Assembly (NCBI RefSeq): GCF_018918265.1
Contig: NZ_JAHLQC010000022.1
Coordinates: 1-57,587, forward strand
DNA: 57,587 nt
Source of the DNA: Falcatimonas sp. MSJ-15
GTDB lineage: Bacteria; Bacillota; Clostridia; Lachnospirales; Lachnospiraceae
Direction of reading: 5' to 3'
How positions within the stretch are numbered: position 1 is the stretch's first letter; the number at the start of each line of letters is the position of its first letter. A model generated the notes under the pieces. It did not search any database and had not been told where the DNA came from. It saw only the letters and a program-made list of their open reading frames with translations. Both the position numbers and the translations under genes were made by a program. Positions 7,188-16,370 of this stretch are shown piece after piece.

Positions 7188-7595
7188 ATGAGTGGAAAAG
7201 ATACAAGTTATCAATACAAGGATGTTTTTGGAAAGTTATTTTTCGCGGAGATACATACGTTTGAAAAAGATTTACATAGTGAGATAGAGAAAATAGCAAT
7301 TATGAATGAACTGCCGCTTAATTGGACATATCCGGAAATTCAACCAAGACTGCTAGAAGAAGCGAGACAAAGAGGATTTTTACCTAAGAAGGATGACATA
7401 AAATGGTTATTTTTTGATGTTGGTTCGACGCTGGTTGATGAAAGTAGAGTTTATGAAGATAGGATGAAAAAAATAGCTGAATTATCTAGTCTAACTTCGC
7501 AACAAATTTATGAACATGCGATATCATTATACAGGAGAAATAAAAAAGGTGATATTGAAGTTAATAACTTATCTGACATTTTGAATTATCTATAG
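7188..7595 (+). pseudogene. Truncated HAD-family hydrolase (N-terminal part, chimeric start)
   Basis: Residues from about 70 read DIKWLFFDVGSTLVDE, motif I of a HAD phosphatase (DxG-T type), and continue as a cap-domain start, but the frame stops after 135 residues, whereas such enzymes need about 220. Motifs II and III are absent. The 65 residues before motif I do not belong to a normal HAD enzyme, so the start is probably fused foreign sequence. It ends 12 bases before the amidohydrolase gene and may be transcribed with it. Confidence 0.55.
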
Positions 7596-7607
7596 GAGGG
7601 AAAGTGA

Positions 7608-8453
7608 ATGTTCAAGGTTGCCATACTACAAAAGCGTGCCATTAATGCACAAATAGATAAAAATATTGAAACTATCATTATGACAATGAAAGAGGCTTCG
7701 GAAAACCACGCAGATATTCTATTGCTACCGGAATGTTTTATTACAGGATATGATTTGCCTATGTCATATGAAAAAAGTATTGCAGATGATGATATAAGAA
7801 TTGCTAAAATATGTGAAAATGCTAAAAAATATAAAATAGGTGTGGTACTTACTGCTTTTACAAAAGGCAATAATAAGCAACCACAGAACTCAGCCTTTGT
7901 TATTAATAAATCGGGCAATATATTAATGAAATATTCTAAGGTACATACATGTGATTTTGCAGATGAAAGAAATATTGAGTCAGGGAAAGAGTTTAAGGTG
8001 TGCGATTTTGAAGGAATACAATTAGGCATTATGATTTGCTATGACAGAGAGTACCCGGAAAGTGCAAGAATATTGATGCTAAAAGGTGCAGAAGTTATTC
8101 TTGTACCCAATGATTGTGGTTCTATGCAACCAAGAATCAGAGCACTTTCTACAAGAGCATATGAAAATATGGTTGCAGTTGCTATGGCAAATCCGAATGG
8201 AGATAATGCTGGATGTTCCTGTGCATTTAGTCCAATCTGCTGGGATAGAAATGGAAAATGTGTTGATAACACAGTTTTGCTGGCTGATGATAAAACAGAG
8301 GGAATTTTATATGCAGAGTTTGATATGGAAGCTATTAGAGAATATAGGAATCGAGAAATGTTAGGAAACACATTTCGTAAGGTAGAAACATACAATCAGT
8401 TGTTAAGTAAAGAAATCAAGAAACCATTTATAAGGGATGGACAGAATATATAA
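7608..8453 (+). CDS. Carbon-nitrogen hydrolase (nitrilase superfamily)
   Basis: A complete 281-residue enzyme with the full Glu-Lys-Cys triad: E42 in LLLLPECFITGYD, K111 in KYSKVHTC and C144 in IMICYDREYPE. These enzymes hydrolyse C-N bonds of amides or nitriles in the cytoplasm; the subgroup (omega-amidase, N-carbamoyl-amine or other) cannot be fixed by eye. The start is preceded by AGGAGG. It seems the only intact gene in this stretch of fragments. Confidence 0.85.
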   Translation: MFKVAILQKRAINAQIDKNIETIIMTMKEASENHADILLLPECFITGYDLPMSYEKSIADDDIRIAKICENAKKYKIGVVLTAFTKGNNKQPQNSAFVINKSGNILMKYSKVHTCDFADERNIESGKEFKVCDFEGIQLGIMICYDREYPESARILMLKGAEVILVPNDCGSMQPRIRALSTRAYENMVAVAMANPNGDNAGCSCAFSPICWDRNGKCVDNTVLLADDKTEGILYAEFDMEAIREYRNREMLGNTFRKVETYNQLLSKEIKKPFIRDGQNI

Positions 8454-8651
8454 ACCAATAGACGACTATTGTATGAAAAATATGTAAATTGTAGCTTAAT
8501 AAGGTTGTCAGAGAGGTTGATATTTTTAGTATTATAACTTCTTTTACAATAGTAAATAAAAGAAAAAGGCGTGGCTTTTTATGAAGAAAATTAGTCGTGT
8601 ATGGAGGCCCACGAAATTTGACCCTCCAATAAAAAATCGGAGAATAAAAAA

Positions 8652-9593
8652 ATGGTTAGCTTAATTGAATTAAATGAAGAAAACTGGATGGACTTTGCCA
8701 GACTATCCGTTGATGAAAATCAAAAACACTATCTGGCAAGCAATATCGGTATCTTGGCAAGAGGATATGTTTATCGCAATTCCCATGCAAATGTGATTGG
8801 AATTGTTGCAGATGGAATCCCTGTAGGGCTTGCTATGGTAAGGGATATGGATGATGAACCGGCATGCTATGAATTGCAGCAGTTTATGATTGATAAGAAT
8901 TACCAAGGCAAAGGATATGGATTAGAAGCACTTAAACTTATTCTTGATAGCCTTAAGATGGAACAGAAATATGATTGTGTGGAAGTCTGTGTAAAAATGG
9001 AAGATGCACAAGCAATACATGTATATGAAAAAGCTGGATTTGTTGATACAGGCTACATTGATGACGATGTTCCCGACAGCTATAATTTAGTATATCGCTT
9101 TGAAGGTGATAATGATAAGCTTGGTGATGCAGGAATAAGAATTATTAACGTAGAGGAACCAACAGAGAAGCAGATGATTTCAAGAACAATACTTGAAGCA
9201 CTTCCTGATTGGTTTGGAATTTCAGAAGCTAGAGAAGAGTATATAAAAGAAAGTGCTGATCAACCATTCTTTGCAGCGTATGATTTGGAAAAAACGATAG
9301 GTTTTCTTTGCCTTAAAAAAACAGGTAAAGAAACTGTTGAACTCTGCGTTATGGGAGTATTGAAAGATTATCACAGAAAAGGGATTGGACGAAAACTGTT
9401 TGAACATGCAAGAGAAAAGGCCAAGCAAGCGGGATATTCGTTTATTCAGGTTAAGACTGTACAAATGGGACGTTACGCAGAATATGATGCTACTAATCGT
9501 TTTTATCAGTCGCTTGGATTCAAAGAATTTGAGGTATTTCCGACGTTGTGGGATGAATGGAATCCATGCCAAATATATGTAATGACTCTTTGA
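8652..9593 (+). CDS. Tandem double-GNAT acetyltransferase
   Basis: A 313-residue protein with two acetyltransferase domains. The first (about 1-150) has KNYQGKGYGLEALKLIL and HVYEKAGFVDTGY, a spermidine/spermine acetyltransferase-like pattern. The second (about 160-313) has LKDYHRKGIGRKLFEHA and NRFYQSLGFKEFEVF, another complete acetyl-CoA loop. Both keep the Q/RxxGxG/A signature, so both could be active. The start follows CGGAG. Either a natural fusion of two neighbouring GNAT genes or an established two-domain family; substrates unknown. Confidence 0.82.
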   Translation: MVSLIELNEENWMDFARLSVDENQKHYLASNIGILARGYVYRNSHANVIGIVADGIPVGLAMVRDMDDEPACYELQQFMIDKNYQGKGYGLEALKLILDSLKMEQKYDCVEVCVKMEDAQAIHVYEKAGFVDTGYIDDDVPDSYNLVYRFEGDNDKLGDAGIRIINVEEPTEKQMISRTILEALPDWFGISEAREEYIKESADQPFFAAYDLEKTIGFLCLKKTGKETVELCVMGVLKDYHRKGIGRKLFEHAREKAKQAGYSFIQVKTVQMGRYAEYDATNRFYQSLGFKEFEVFPTLWDEWNPCQIYVMTL

Positions 9594-9999
9594 ACACATT
9601 AGCTGATACAGTTCAAAATGATGATTTCAGACAGTATTCGCAATCATCCCAAGGCAATCACATTTATCCTCAAAAGGTAAAAATCTTTAGCCTGGGGAAT
9701 GAATAAAATAACGAGAAAACAAAGACCTTATAAATTCCTGTTTTTCTTTAATGACAAAAACGCAATTGTTACCGTTGCGCCCGTTTTTGCAAGCGTTGCG
9801 TGACATAAAGAGAAATCTATTTTATTATTTTAGTATCAAAAATAAAATAGATTAAGTGTCTATTTAGTAAAGTGATATGTTGGCTGCTTGATTTTTCTGT
9901 TAGATTTCATTAGAAGATTTAAAGAACTAGTCGATGATAGAAAATATTAAGGTGGAATTTGATAGAATATCAGATGGTTTTGGTATGAAGGAGACTTTT
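9594..9999. other. Gene-poor gap, 406 bases
   Basis: No coding frame of interest. It holds a GC-richer short stretch with CGTTGCG twice (around 9773-9801), the inverted repeat at 9814-9853, and the leader of the epimerase gene. Confidence 0.5.
9814..9853. terminator. Perfect 13-bp inverted repeat
   Basis: AATCTATTTTATT and AATAAAATAGATT are exact complements around a 14-base loop. All-AT arms make it a weak terminator; it could also be a relic end of a small element. Confidence 0.4.
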
Positions 10000-10899
10000 A
10001 TGAAAAAGATATTAGTAACAGGTGGAACAACTTTTGTAAGTAAATATGTGGCAGAATATTTTGTAAATGCAGATTATGAAGTCTTTGTACTTAATAGAAA
10101 TTCTAAGCCACAAGTTCAGGGAGTAAAACTCATTGAAGGCGATAGACATAATTTGAATGGAGTATTGAAGGACACATTCTTTGATGCTGTGGCGGATATA
10201 ACAGCTTATAATGATAAAGATATAATTGATTTTGTTAAAGAATTAGGTTCTTTTGATAAGTATATTATGATTAGTTCAAGTGCTGTTTATTCGGAATATG
10301 GTTTCCAGCCATTTCTGGAAGAATCAGAAAAATCAGAAAATAAGTTTTGGGGTGTATATGGAACTAATAAAATAGCGGCTGAGAAGGCATTACTTGAAAG
10401 AGTGAAAGATGCGTATATATTAAGGCCACCTTATCTATACGGGCCAATGAATAATGTGTATAGAGAGGCATTTGTATTTGATTGCGCATTGGCGTACAGA
10501 AAATTTTATTTACCTCAAGATGGCAGTATGAAATTACAATTCTTTCATGTGAAAGATTTATGCAGACTGATGGAGACAATAATTAAAGAAAATCCAAAAG
10601 AACATATTTTAAATGTTGGTAATGCTGAAGCAGTTTCTATTAAAGATTGGGTAACAAAATGCTATGAAAGCTTAGGAAAAATACCAGAATTTGTAAATGT
10701 TTACGAGGAGGTTGAACAGAGAAATTATTTTAGCTTTTACAACTATGAGTATTATCTGGATGTGTCACGTCAAAACAAAATATACCCAGAGACCATATCA
10801 TTAGAAGATGGATTGAGAGATAGTCTTAAATGGTATTTGGAACATAGCACAGAAGTTAATAAGAAACCTTATATTGAATATATAAATGAAAATTTGTAG
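10000..10899 (+). CDS. NAD(P)-dependent sugar epimerase/dehydratase (extended SDR)
   Basis: A 299-residue extended short-chain dehydrogenase. The Rossmann start is MKKILVTGGTTFVSKYVAEYF (TGGxxFxxxx), the active-site Ser region is ISSSAVYSEYG, and YGTNKIAAEK is the YxxxK catalytic pair. LRPPYLYGP is the usual substrate-loop motif. I set the start at 10000, behind GAAGGAG; the frame is open to 9934 without a signal. It resembles nucleoside-diphosphate-sugar epimerases and reductases. The GGTTFVSK variant is common in stand-alone epimerases of Firmicutes. Substrate unknown; cytoplasmic. Confidence 0.85.
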   Translation: MKKILVTGGTTFVSKYVAEYFVNADYEVFVLNRNSKPQVQGVKLIEGDRHNLNGVLKDTFFDAVADITAYNDKDIIDFVKELGSFDKYIMISSSAVYSEYGFQPFLEESEKSENKFWGVYGTNKIAAEKALLERVKDAYILRPPYLYGPMNNVYREAFVFDCALAYRKFYLPQDGSMKLQFFHVKDLCRLMETIIKENPKEHILNVGNAEAVSIKDWVTKCYESLGKIPEFVNVYEEVEQRNYFSFYNYEYYLDVSRQNKIYPETISLEDGLRDSLKWYLEHSTEVNKKPYIEYINENL

Positions 10900-11122
10900 G
10901 ATTTATTGTATTAGTGCAGATTACTTTAATTATATTTAACACAATTTTTGCAAGTGCATAGATTGCCATACATAGAACGAATGTACTTTTTAAAAATATG
11001 AAACAGTTAAAGCAATCTATTTTGCCTTTATTTATGGAAAAAGTAATGTATAATAGAATAATATGTAAGAAAAATTTCCCATTTATAAGAAATGGTTATA
11101 ATAGATAGGAGAGGTTCACAAA

Positions 11123-11743
11123 ATGAAATTACTATTCGGGACTGGAAATCCGGCTAAATTATCTGCAATGCAAAGCAGACTTAGACAATTAAACATAGAA
11201 TTAATAGGATTAGATGATTTAAGAATAGATGGCAAAGTTATTCCAAAGGTAGCAGAGACTGGTAAGTCTCCACTTGAAAATGCAAGATTAAAAGCAATAG
11301 CATATTATAAAGCTTTTCATATTCCAGTATTTTCGTGCGATTCAGGATTGTACTTTGATAATGTTCCAGATGAGATTCAGCCTGGTGTACATGTTCGTAA
11401 TGTAAATGGAAAGTGTCTGTCAGATGATGAGATGATAGATTATTATACAGGCCTAGCAAAGAATTACGGAAATCTGGTGGCTAGATATAGAAATGCAATT
11501 TGTTTTGTGGCGGATGATGAACACATATATGAAGCAATGTCACCGTCTATGGAAAGTGAAAAATTTATTATAACAGATAAGCCACATAGCACAGTTAGAA
11601 AAAAAGGTTTTCCATTAGATAGTATATCTTTAGATATAAAAACTAATATGTATTATTATGATTTACCGGAAGAAAAGCTAGAACAGGTGGCAGTTGAAGA
11701 TGGATTTTTGGAATTTTTTAGAAATATTTTAAAACTGGATTGA
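11123..11743 (+). CDS. Ham1/RdgB-type non-canonical purine NTP pyrophosphatase
   Basis: A 206-residue protein with TGNPAKLSAM at residues 7-16 (the TGNxxK nucleotide loop), SPLENARLKAIAYY, and FSCDSGLYFD in place of the usual DDSGL active-site acid. These enzymes cleave ITP/XTP/dITP to the monophosphate and clean the nucleotide pool. The C-terminal FPLD...EDGFLEFF differs from the housekeeping form, and only one acidic residue of the DDSGL pair is kept, so it may be a divergent accessory paralogue. A TATAAT lies at 11049-11054 and AGGAGAGG precedes the start. Confidence 0.75.
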   Translation: MKLLFGTGNPAKLSAMQSRLRQLNIELIGLDDLRIDGKVIPKVAETGKSPLENARLKAIAYYKAFHIPVFSCDSGLYFDNVPDEIQPGVHVRNVNGKCLSDDEMIDYYTGLAKNYGNLVARYRNAICFVADDEHIYEAMSPSMESEKFIITDKPHSTVRKKGFPLDSISLDIKTNMYYYDLPEEKLEQVAVEDGFLEFFRNILKLD

Positions 11744-11761
11744 TATTTAAGGTGGACTTAG

Positions 11762-12076
11762 ACAATTAGAAGCGAGGTATATTATGAATATTTTAAAGGA
11801 ATTATTTGTGGAGATATGGTTGAGAATTCAAAACCTGATCCAGAAATTTATTTAAAAGCTTGTGCATTATTAGAAGCAAATCCATCAGAATGTCAGGCTT
11901 TGGAAGATTCAAAGAATGGTTTACTAGCTGCACATAGAGCAGGATGCAGACCGATAATGGTTCCGGATTTGTGGCAGCCGGATGAAGATATACTAAAAAT
12001 TATTGATGGAAAATATGAAGATTTAGATGAAGTAAAAGCCGCTTTTGAAAGTAAAATATTTACAGATATAAATTAA
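11762..12076 (+). pseudogene. C-terminal fragment of a beta-phosphoglucomutase-like HAD hydrolase
   Basis: From the stop at 11759 the frame is open and reads YYEYFKGIICGDMVENSKPD, the motif III region (KPDPEIYL) of HAD enzymes, then QALEDSKNGLLAAHRAG, motif IV, and MVPDLWQPDE. Motif I and the cap domain are missing, so the encoded piece cannot be an active phosphatase. The first ATG in this frame (11816) has no ribosome site. Not the missing half of the HAD fragment at 7188, which belongs to a different subgroup. Confidence 0.65.
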
Positions 12077-12102
12077 TATGAAAATATCAGGGGAGAATAA
12101 CA

Positions 12103-12786
12103 ATGGCTAGAATATTAATAGTAGAAGACGATACCAATATAAATAATATGCTTTGCGAAGCTCTAAATAGTGCAGGTTATACTTGTGGACAGGCATATTC
12201 AGGAACTGAAGCAAAGCTGCTTTTTAATATGAAAGAGCAGAAATATTCATTAGTATTACTAGATCTTATGTTACCGGGAATTACAGGCGAGGAAGTTCTT
12301 GCAGATATACGAAGTAAGAGTGAGATTCCGGTTATAGTATTGACAGCCAAAGACAGTCTTGATGATAAGATAGGAATACTGACAAGTGGAGCTGATGATT
12401 ATATAACAAAACCATTTGAGATAAGAGAAGTCATAGCAAGAATACAGGTACAGCTTCGCCACTCACAGGATAATAAGATGGAAGATAATATGCTTTCATA
12501 TCGTGATATAACTCTTGATAAGAATGTATTTGAAGTTAGAATAGGTGGAGTGGTTTTGCCTAAGATAACTAAGCAGGAGTTTGCAATTCTTGAATTACTT
12601 ATAAGAAATCCTAAGCAGGTATTTAGTAAAGAAGATATATTTGAATATGCCTGGGATGAACCATATATGGGCGAGACGAAGACACTAGATGTGCATATCA
12701 GCAATATTCGTAAGAAGATTAAAGCTGTAACCAAGGAAGAATATATAGAGACAGTATGGGGAATAGGTTATCGACTTCATTCATAA
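12103..12786 (+). CDS. OmpR-type response regulator
   Basis: A 227-residue two-domain regulator. The receiver has acidic residues VEDD at 7-10, the phospho-acceptor Asp in LVLLDLMLPG (about residue 52), and K in TKPF. The C-terminal winged helix ends with TLDVHISNIRKKI and VWGIGYRL, the OmpR/PhoB signature. It heads a four-gene set: regulator, ABC ATPase, ABC permease and histidine kinase, all on the plus strand with short spacings. Such sets commonly sense or resist cell-envelope-active peptides. Ribosome site GGGGAG. Confidence 0.92.
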   Translation: MARILIVEDDTNINNMLCEALNSAGYTCGQAYSGTEAKLLFNMKEQKYSLVLLDLMLPGITGEEVLADIRSKSEIPVIVLTAKDSLDDKIGILTSGADDYITKPFEIREVIARIQVQLRHSQDNKMEDNMLSYRDITLDKNVFEVRIGGVVLPKITKQEFAILELLIRNPKQVFSKEDIFEYAWDEPYMGETKTLDVHISNIRKKIKAVTKEEYIETVWGIGYRLHS

Positions 12787-12873
12787 TCTTTACTCTTTTT
12801 TTACTATTTATTTGCGTTTAATTAGGGATATTTATATATGATAGATGCAGATAAGAACAAGGAGGATATAAAA

Positions 12874-13791
12874 TTGAGTGAGATATTATTAGAGACGAGA
12901 AATCTATCTAAACATTATGGACATCATAAGGCAGTTGACAATGTTAATATGCATATAAAAAAAGGAGCAATATATGGCTTTATAGGCCGTAATGGAGCTG
13001 GTAAGACTACATGCCTTAAGATGATTAGTGGATTGTCAAAGCCTACGTATGGCGAGATAGAGATGTTTGGTTATAGAGGTAAGGACCTTGAAAAAGTAAG
13101 AACAAGGATAGGATGTCTTATTGAAGCACCGGGGCTTTATGGTAACATGACAGCGTATGAGAATCTTAATATAAAATGTAAACTTTTAGGAATTAAGCAA
13201 AAAGGATACATTGAAGATATTTTAGACATTATAGGGCTTAATAATGTAGAAAAAAAGAAAACAAAGCATTTTTCACTGGGAATGAAACAACGACTTGGGA
13301 TAGGGCTTGCACTTATAGGAGAACCGGATTTGTTAATTCTTGATGAACCTATTAATGGACTTGATCCACAAGGAATTGCTGAGATTCGTGATACAATACA
13401 GAGACTTCAAAAAGAGAAAAATATGACAATATGTATAGCAAGTCATATTCTTGAAGAGTTATCAAAGATTGCTACTGATTATGGGATTATTCATAATGGA
13501 AGTCTGTTGCAGGAGCTTACAAGAGATGAGCTTATGAGAAGATGCAGCGAGAGAATGGAGATCACGCTTGAACATCCAAGACAGGCAGTACCTATACTTG
13601 ATTCTATGGGATTTGTGAATTATCAGGTCGTTGATAAAGAGCATATACATGTCTTTGAGAGACTTAATGAGAGTGCACAACTTAATATGGAATTAGCAAA
13701 AGCCGGAATTATGATAAAAGGAATATCTATTATAAGTGAAGAACTTGAGAGCTATTTTCTTAATTTGACAGGAGGTGCAAAACATGATTAA
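12874..13791 (+). CDS. ABC transporter ATP-binding protein (bacitracin/lantibiotic-type)
   Basis: A 305-residue ATPase: Walker A GRNGAGKTT, signature LGMKQR, Walker B LLILDEP and the switch His in IASHILEE, followed by a 75-residue C-terminal extension of the BcrA/DrrA group. I set a TTG start at 12874 because AAGGAGG lies seven bases before it; the ATG at 12838 has no ribosome site. The stop overlaps the permease start. It works with the permease at 13784, probably exporting or expelling an antimicrobial peptide or lipid. Confidence 0.9.
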   Translation: MSEILLETRNLSKHYGHHKAVDNVNMHIKKGAIYGFIGRNGAGKTTCLKMISGLSKPTYGEIEMFGYRGKDLEKVRTRIGCLIEAPGLYGNMTAYENLNIKCKLLGIKQKGYIEDILDIIGLNNVEKKKTKHFSLGMKQRLGIGLALIGEPDLLILDEPINGLDPQGIAEIRDTIQRLQKEKNMTICIASHILEELSKIATDYGIIHNGSLLQELTRDELMRRCSERMEITLEHPRQAVPILDSMGFVNYQVVDKEHIHVFERLNESAQLNMELAKAGIMIKGISIISEELESYFLNLTGGAKHD

Positions 13792-14629
13792 TATGATAAA
13801 GATGGATTTGTACAGATTATTTAGAACTAAGAGTATGTATGTAATATGGCTGATACTTGCAGCATTAATAGTGTTTACAACCTTTTTTTGTAAAAGCGAT
13901 TATGAATATATGCTCAATGAAGATGTTGCAATGAGTGAACAGACAGTCAGTGTAGATACAGAGAATGTCAATATTGGAATGAATGTTGAATTGCCGACTA
14001 AGCTGGGCGAAAAAGTTACAGTATTTGATATATTTTTTGCTAATTCACAAGGTAAATTCTATACATTGTTTATGGTAATATTTGCAATTATATTTGCAAC
14101 AGCAGATATAAGCAGTGGTTATATCAAGAATATAGCCGGACAGGTCAAGTCAAGAAAGATGCTTATTATATCAAAGGCAGTTTCATTGGCTGTATATACT
14201 GTGATTACACTTATCGGAGCATTTGTGTTGCAGATAATATCTAATGCAATTGTATTTGGTGAAGTAGCGTTTGGTAATGTAGATGATATTATGCTATATC
14301 TGGGTATACAGTTAATACTTCATTATGCAATTGTAGTGATTTGTATGACTATAGCAATTATAATTAGAAATAATGTAATTAGTATGGTTATGTCAATATG
14401 TCTTACAATGAATATAATGAGCATTATATATGTTGCTGTAAATAAGATTATTGAGAAAATGGGAATTAAGAATTTTCAGATATATAAGTATACTGTGACA
14501 GGAGAATTATCTTTTCTTCCGATGAATCCGACTGTTAAGGAAAGTGTTATGGCAGCTTGCGTAGGTATTGTATTTATCATAATCATGCTTATAGCAGGAA
14601 GTACTGTTTTTCAAAAGAGGGATATTTAG
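13784..14629 (+). CDS. ABC-2 type permease
   Basis: A 281-residue membrane protein with about six transmembrane segments: one near residue 20, then a large outside loop (about 40-85), and further segments at about 95-112, 138-165, 180-205, 210-230 and 255-280. It starts at an ATG 8 bases after GGAGG and overlaps the ATPase stop. It is the membrane partner of the preceding ATPase. Its 280-residue size is that of the BcrB/lantibiotic-immunity type permeases rather than the much larger BceB type. Confidence 0.85.
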   Translation: MINMIKMDLYRLFRTKSMYVIWLILAALIVFTTFFCKSDYEYMLNEDVAMSEQTVSVDTENVNIGMNVELPTKLGEKVTVFDIFFANSQGKFYTLFMVIFAIIFATADISSGYIKNIAGQVKSRKMLIISKAVSLAVYTVITLIGAFVLQIISNAIVFGEVAFGNVDDIMLYLGIQLILHYAIVVICMTIAIIIRNNVISMVMSICLTMNIMSIIYVAVNKIIEKMGIKNFQIYKYTVTGELSFLPMNPTVKESVMAACVGIVFIIIMLIAGSTVFQKRDI

Positions 14630-14632
14630 TAT

Positions 14633-15580
14633 ATGTATATTATAATAGGCGTATTAATAGGAATTATTATTATACAATTTATAATTATATGGCATTTTAA
14701 GCGACAGGTGTTAAGCATCTGTCGCCAATTGTCGTTTCTTATGAATCATGACAGCAATATGATTATTAGCCATGAATTTGGTATATGTGGAATTACCAGA
14801 TTAACAGATACACTCAATAAATTTTTACAATTGCGTAAAGAAGAAAGACAGCATTATAAGAATAAGGAAAGGCTTATTGCTGATACTTATACTAATCTTT
14901 CACATGATATCAGAACACCACTTACATCTCTTGATGGGTATTTTCAACTTATGGAAGAGTGTGATGATGTTGATAAGCAGAGACGCTATATGAAGATTAT
15001 TCAGGAGAGAATTAGCTGCCTTAATGATATGTTAGAAGAACTTTTTACTTTTACCAAATTGAAAAATGAATCATATAATATAGAGCTTATGCCATGTAGT
15101 ATTAATCGTGTTTTAAAAGAGACTGTTTTTTCTTATTATGATGAATGGGCAAAGATGAATATTATACCGGATATTAGTATCATAGATGAAGAATTATATA
15201 TACAGGCAAACAGACAGGGACTTCGCCGCATTATTCAAAATGTAATAAAAAATGGTCTTGATCATGGAGATAAGGAGATAAGTATAAATCTAAGACATAT
15301 TGATAATAATGCAGTACTTAGAATTAGCAATCATATAAGTGATCAGGAGAAGATAGACGTAACGCAGGTATTTGAACGTTTTTATAAAGCTGATATGGCA
15401 AGAAGCAGGACATCTACCGGACTTGGACTGTCTATTGCAAGAGAACTTGTATTGCGGATGAGTGGTGATATTAAGGCTGAAGTTCACGAAGATAAGTTTA
15501 TTATTGAGATTAATTTTCCGATTGTAACAGATATAGTAAAAAAGAGCAGAGAGTTGAAAGAGTATGATGAGAATAATTAA
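14633..15580 (+). CDS. Sensor histidine kinase
   Basis: A 315-residue kinase with a single N-terminal membrane segment (residues 2-20) and virtually no external domain. The H box is LSHDIRTPLTSLDGY, the N box VIKNGLDHGD, and the G2 box STGLGLSIAREL. It follows the permease by three bases and pairs with the response regulator at 12103. A kinase without a sensor domain, next to an ABC transporter, suggests that the transporter itself helps in sensing, as in peptide-detoxification modules; that is inference. Confidence 0.9.
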   Translation: MYIIIGVLIGIIIIQFIIIWHFKRQVLSICRQLSFLMNHDSNMIISHEFGICGITRLTDTLNKFLQLRKEERQHYKNKERLIADTYTNLSHDIRTPLTSLDGYFQLMEECDDVDKQRRYMKIIQERISCLNDMLEELFTFTKLKNESYNIELMPCSINRVLKETVFSYYDEWAKMNIIPDISIIDEELYIQANRQGLRRIIQNVIKNGLDHGDKEISINLRHIDNNAVLRISNHISDQEKIDVTQVFERFYKADMARSRTSTGLGLSIARELVLRMSGDIKAEVHEDKFIIEINFPIVTDIVKKSRELKEYDENN

Positions 15581-15687
15581 TTTGCAGATAATCAAAATGT
15601 TGTTTGCAATATAGTAAAGTTTTTGCTATATGTTAGTCAATGCCTAATATATAACACATAATAATAAGAGAAGGAAGTACTTAATAT

Positions 15688-16170
15688 ATGATAATAAGAA
15701 AAGCTATAGTAGATGATATTTTTGATGTGGCAGCAGTTGAAAGAGAGTGTTTTCCACAGGCAGAAGCTGCAACACAAGAGGAATTCAGGGATAGAATAGA
15801 ACATTATGGTAATCATTTTTTGCTTATGTATGATGAAGACAGACTTGTAGCATTCATAGATGGAATGGTTACAGATGAGAAAGATCTTACAGATGAGATG
15901 TATGCGGATGCTTCGATGCACAATGAAGGTGGCAGATGGCAGATGATATTTGGAGTCAATACATTGCCTGATTATCGTAGGCGTGGATTTGCAGGAGAAC
16001 TTATAAAAGCATTTATCGATGAAGCAAGGAGTCAGGGAAGACTTGGACTTGTGCTTACATGTAAAGATGAACTTATACACTATTATGCAAAGTTTGGTTT
16101 TGTTAATGAAGGAGTATCAGGCTCTGAACATGGTGGTGTTAAGTGGAATCAGATGAGAATTAGATTTTAA
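15688..16170 (+). CDS. GNAT-family N-acetyltransferase
   Basis: A 160-residue GNAT with FGVNTLPDYRRRGFAGELI (motif A, RxxGxA) and LIHYYAKFGFVNEG (motif B). It starts right after AGAAGGAAG. The pattern EREC FPQAEAAT near residue 20 is seen in arylalkylamine-type acetyltransferases of Firmicutes. Substrate unknown. A strong bidirectional terminator follows. Confidence 0.88.
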   Translation: MIIRKAIVDDIFDVAAVERECFPQAEAATQEEFRDRIEHYGNHFLLMYDEDRLVAFIDGMVTDEKDLTDEMYADASMHNEGGRWQMIFGVNTLPDYRRRGFAGELIKAFIDEARSQGRLGLVLTCKDELIHYYAKFGFVNEGVSGSEHGGVKWNQMRIRF

Positions 16171-16250
16171 TATAATTTTTGGAATTTTTGAAAATTTAAA
16201 AAATTTAGATTTTAATATTATATTAAGTAGTATAAAGTTACAATAAAACA

Positions 16251-16316
16251 GCCCGACAGTGTTATAATATTGCAACAATAATATTTGCGATATTATAACA
16301 CTGTCGGGCGTTTTTT
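16251..16316. terminator. Strong bidirectional terminator
   Basis: A 23-bp stem (arm beginning GCCCGACAGTG, one mismatch) with a 13-base loop, A-run on the left and TTTTTT on the right. It separates the plus-strand GNAT gene from the minus-strand hydrolase and can serve both. Confidence 0.9.
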
Positions 16317-16370
16317 AGATATTATAGAGCGTTTATTTAGAAAATGCTATATTGTATTGTAAGTTACATA

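Noticed and set aside
8581..8664. A 27-codon ORF (MKKISRVWRPTK...) before the double GNAT
   Set aside because: No ribosome site, overlaps the real start, and its hairpin TGGAGG/CCTCCA is only 6 bp.
7188..12076. The HAD fragments at 7188 and 11762 as halves of one split gene
   Set aside because: Motif I at 7188 (DVGST) and motifs III-IV at 11762 (beta-phosphoglucomutase-like) belong to different HAD subgroups, and several intact genes lie between.
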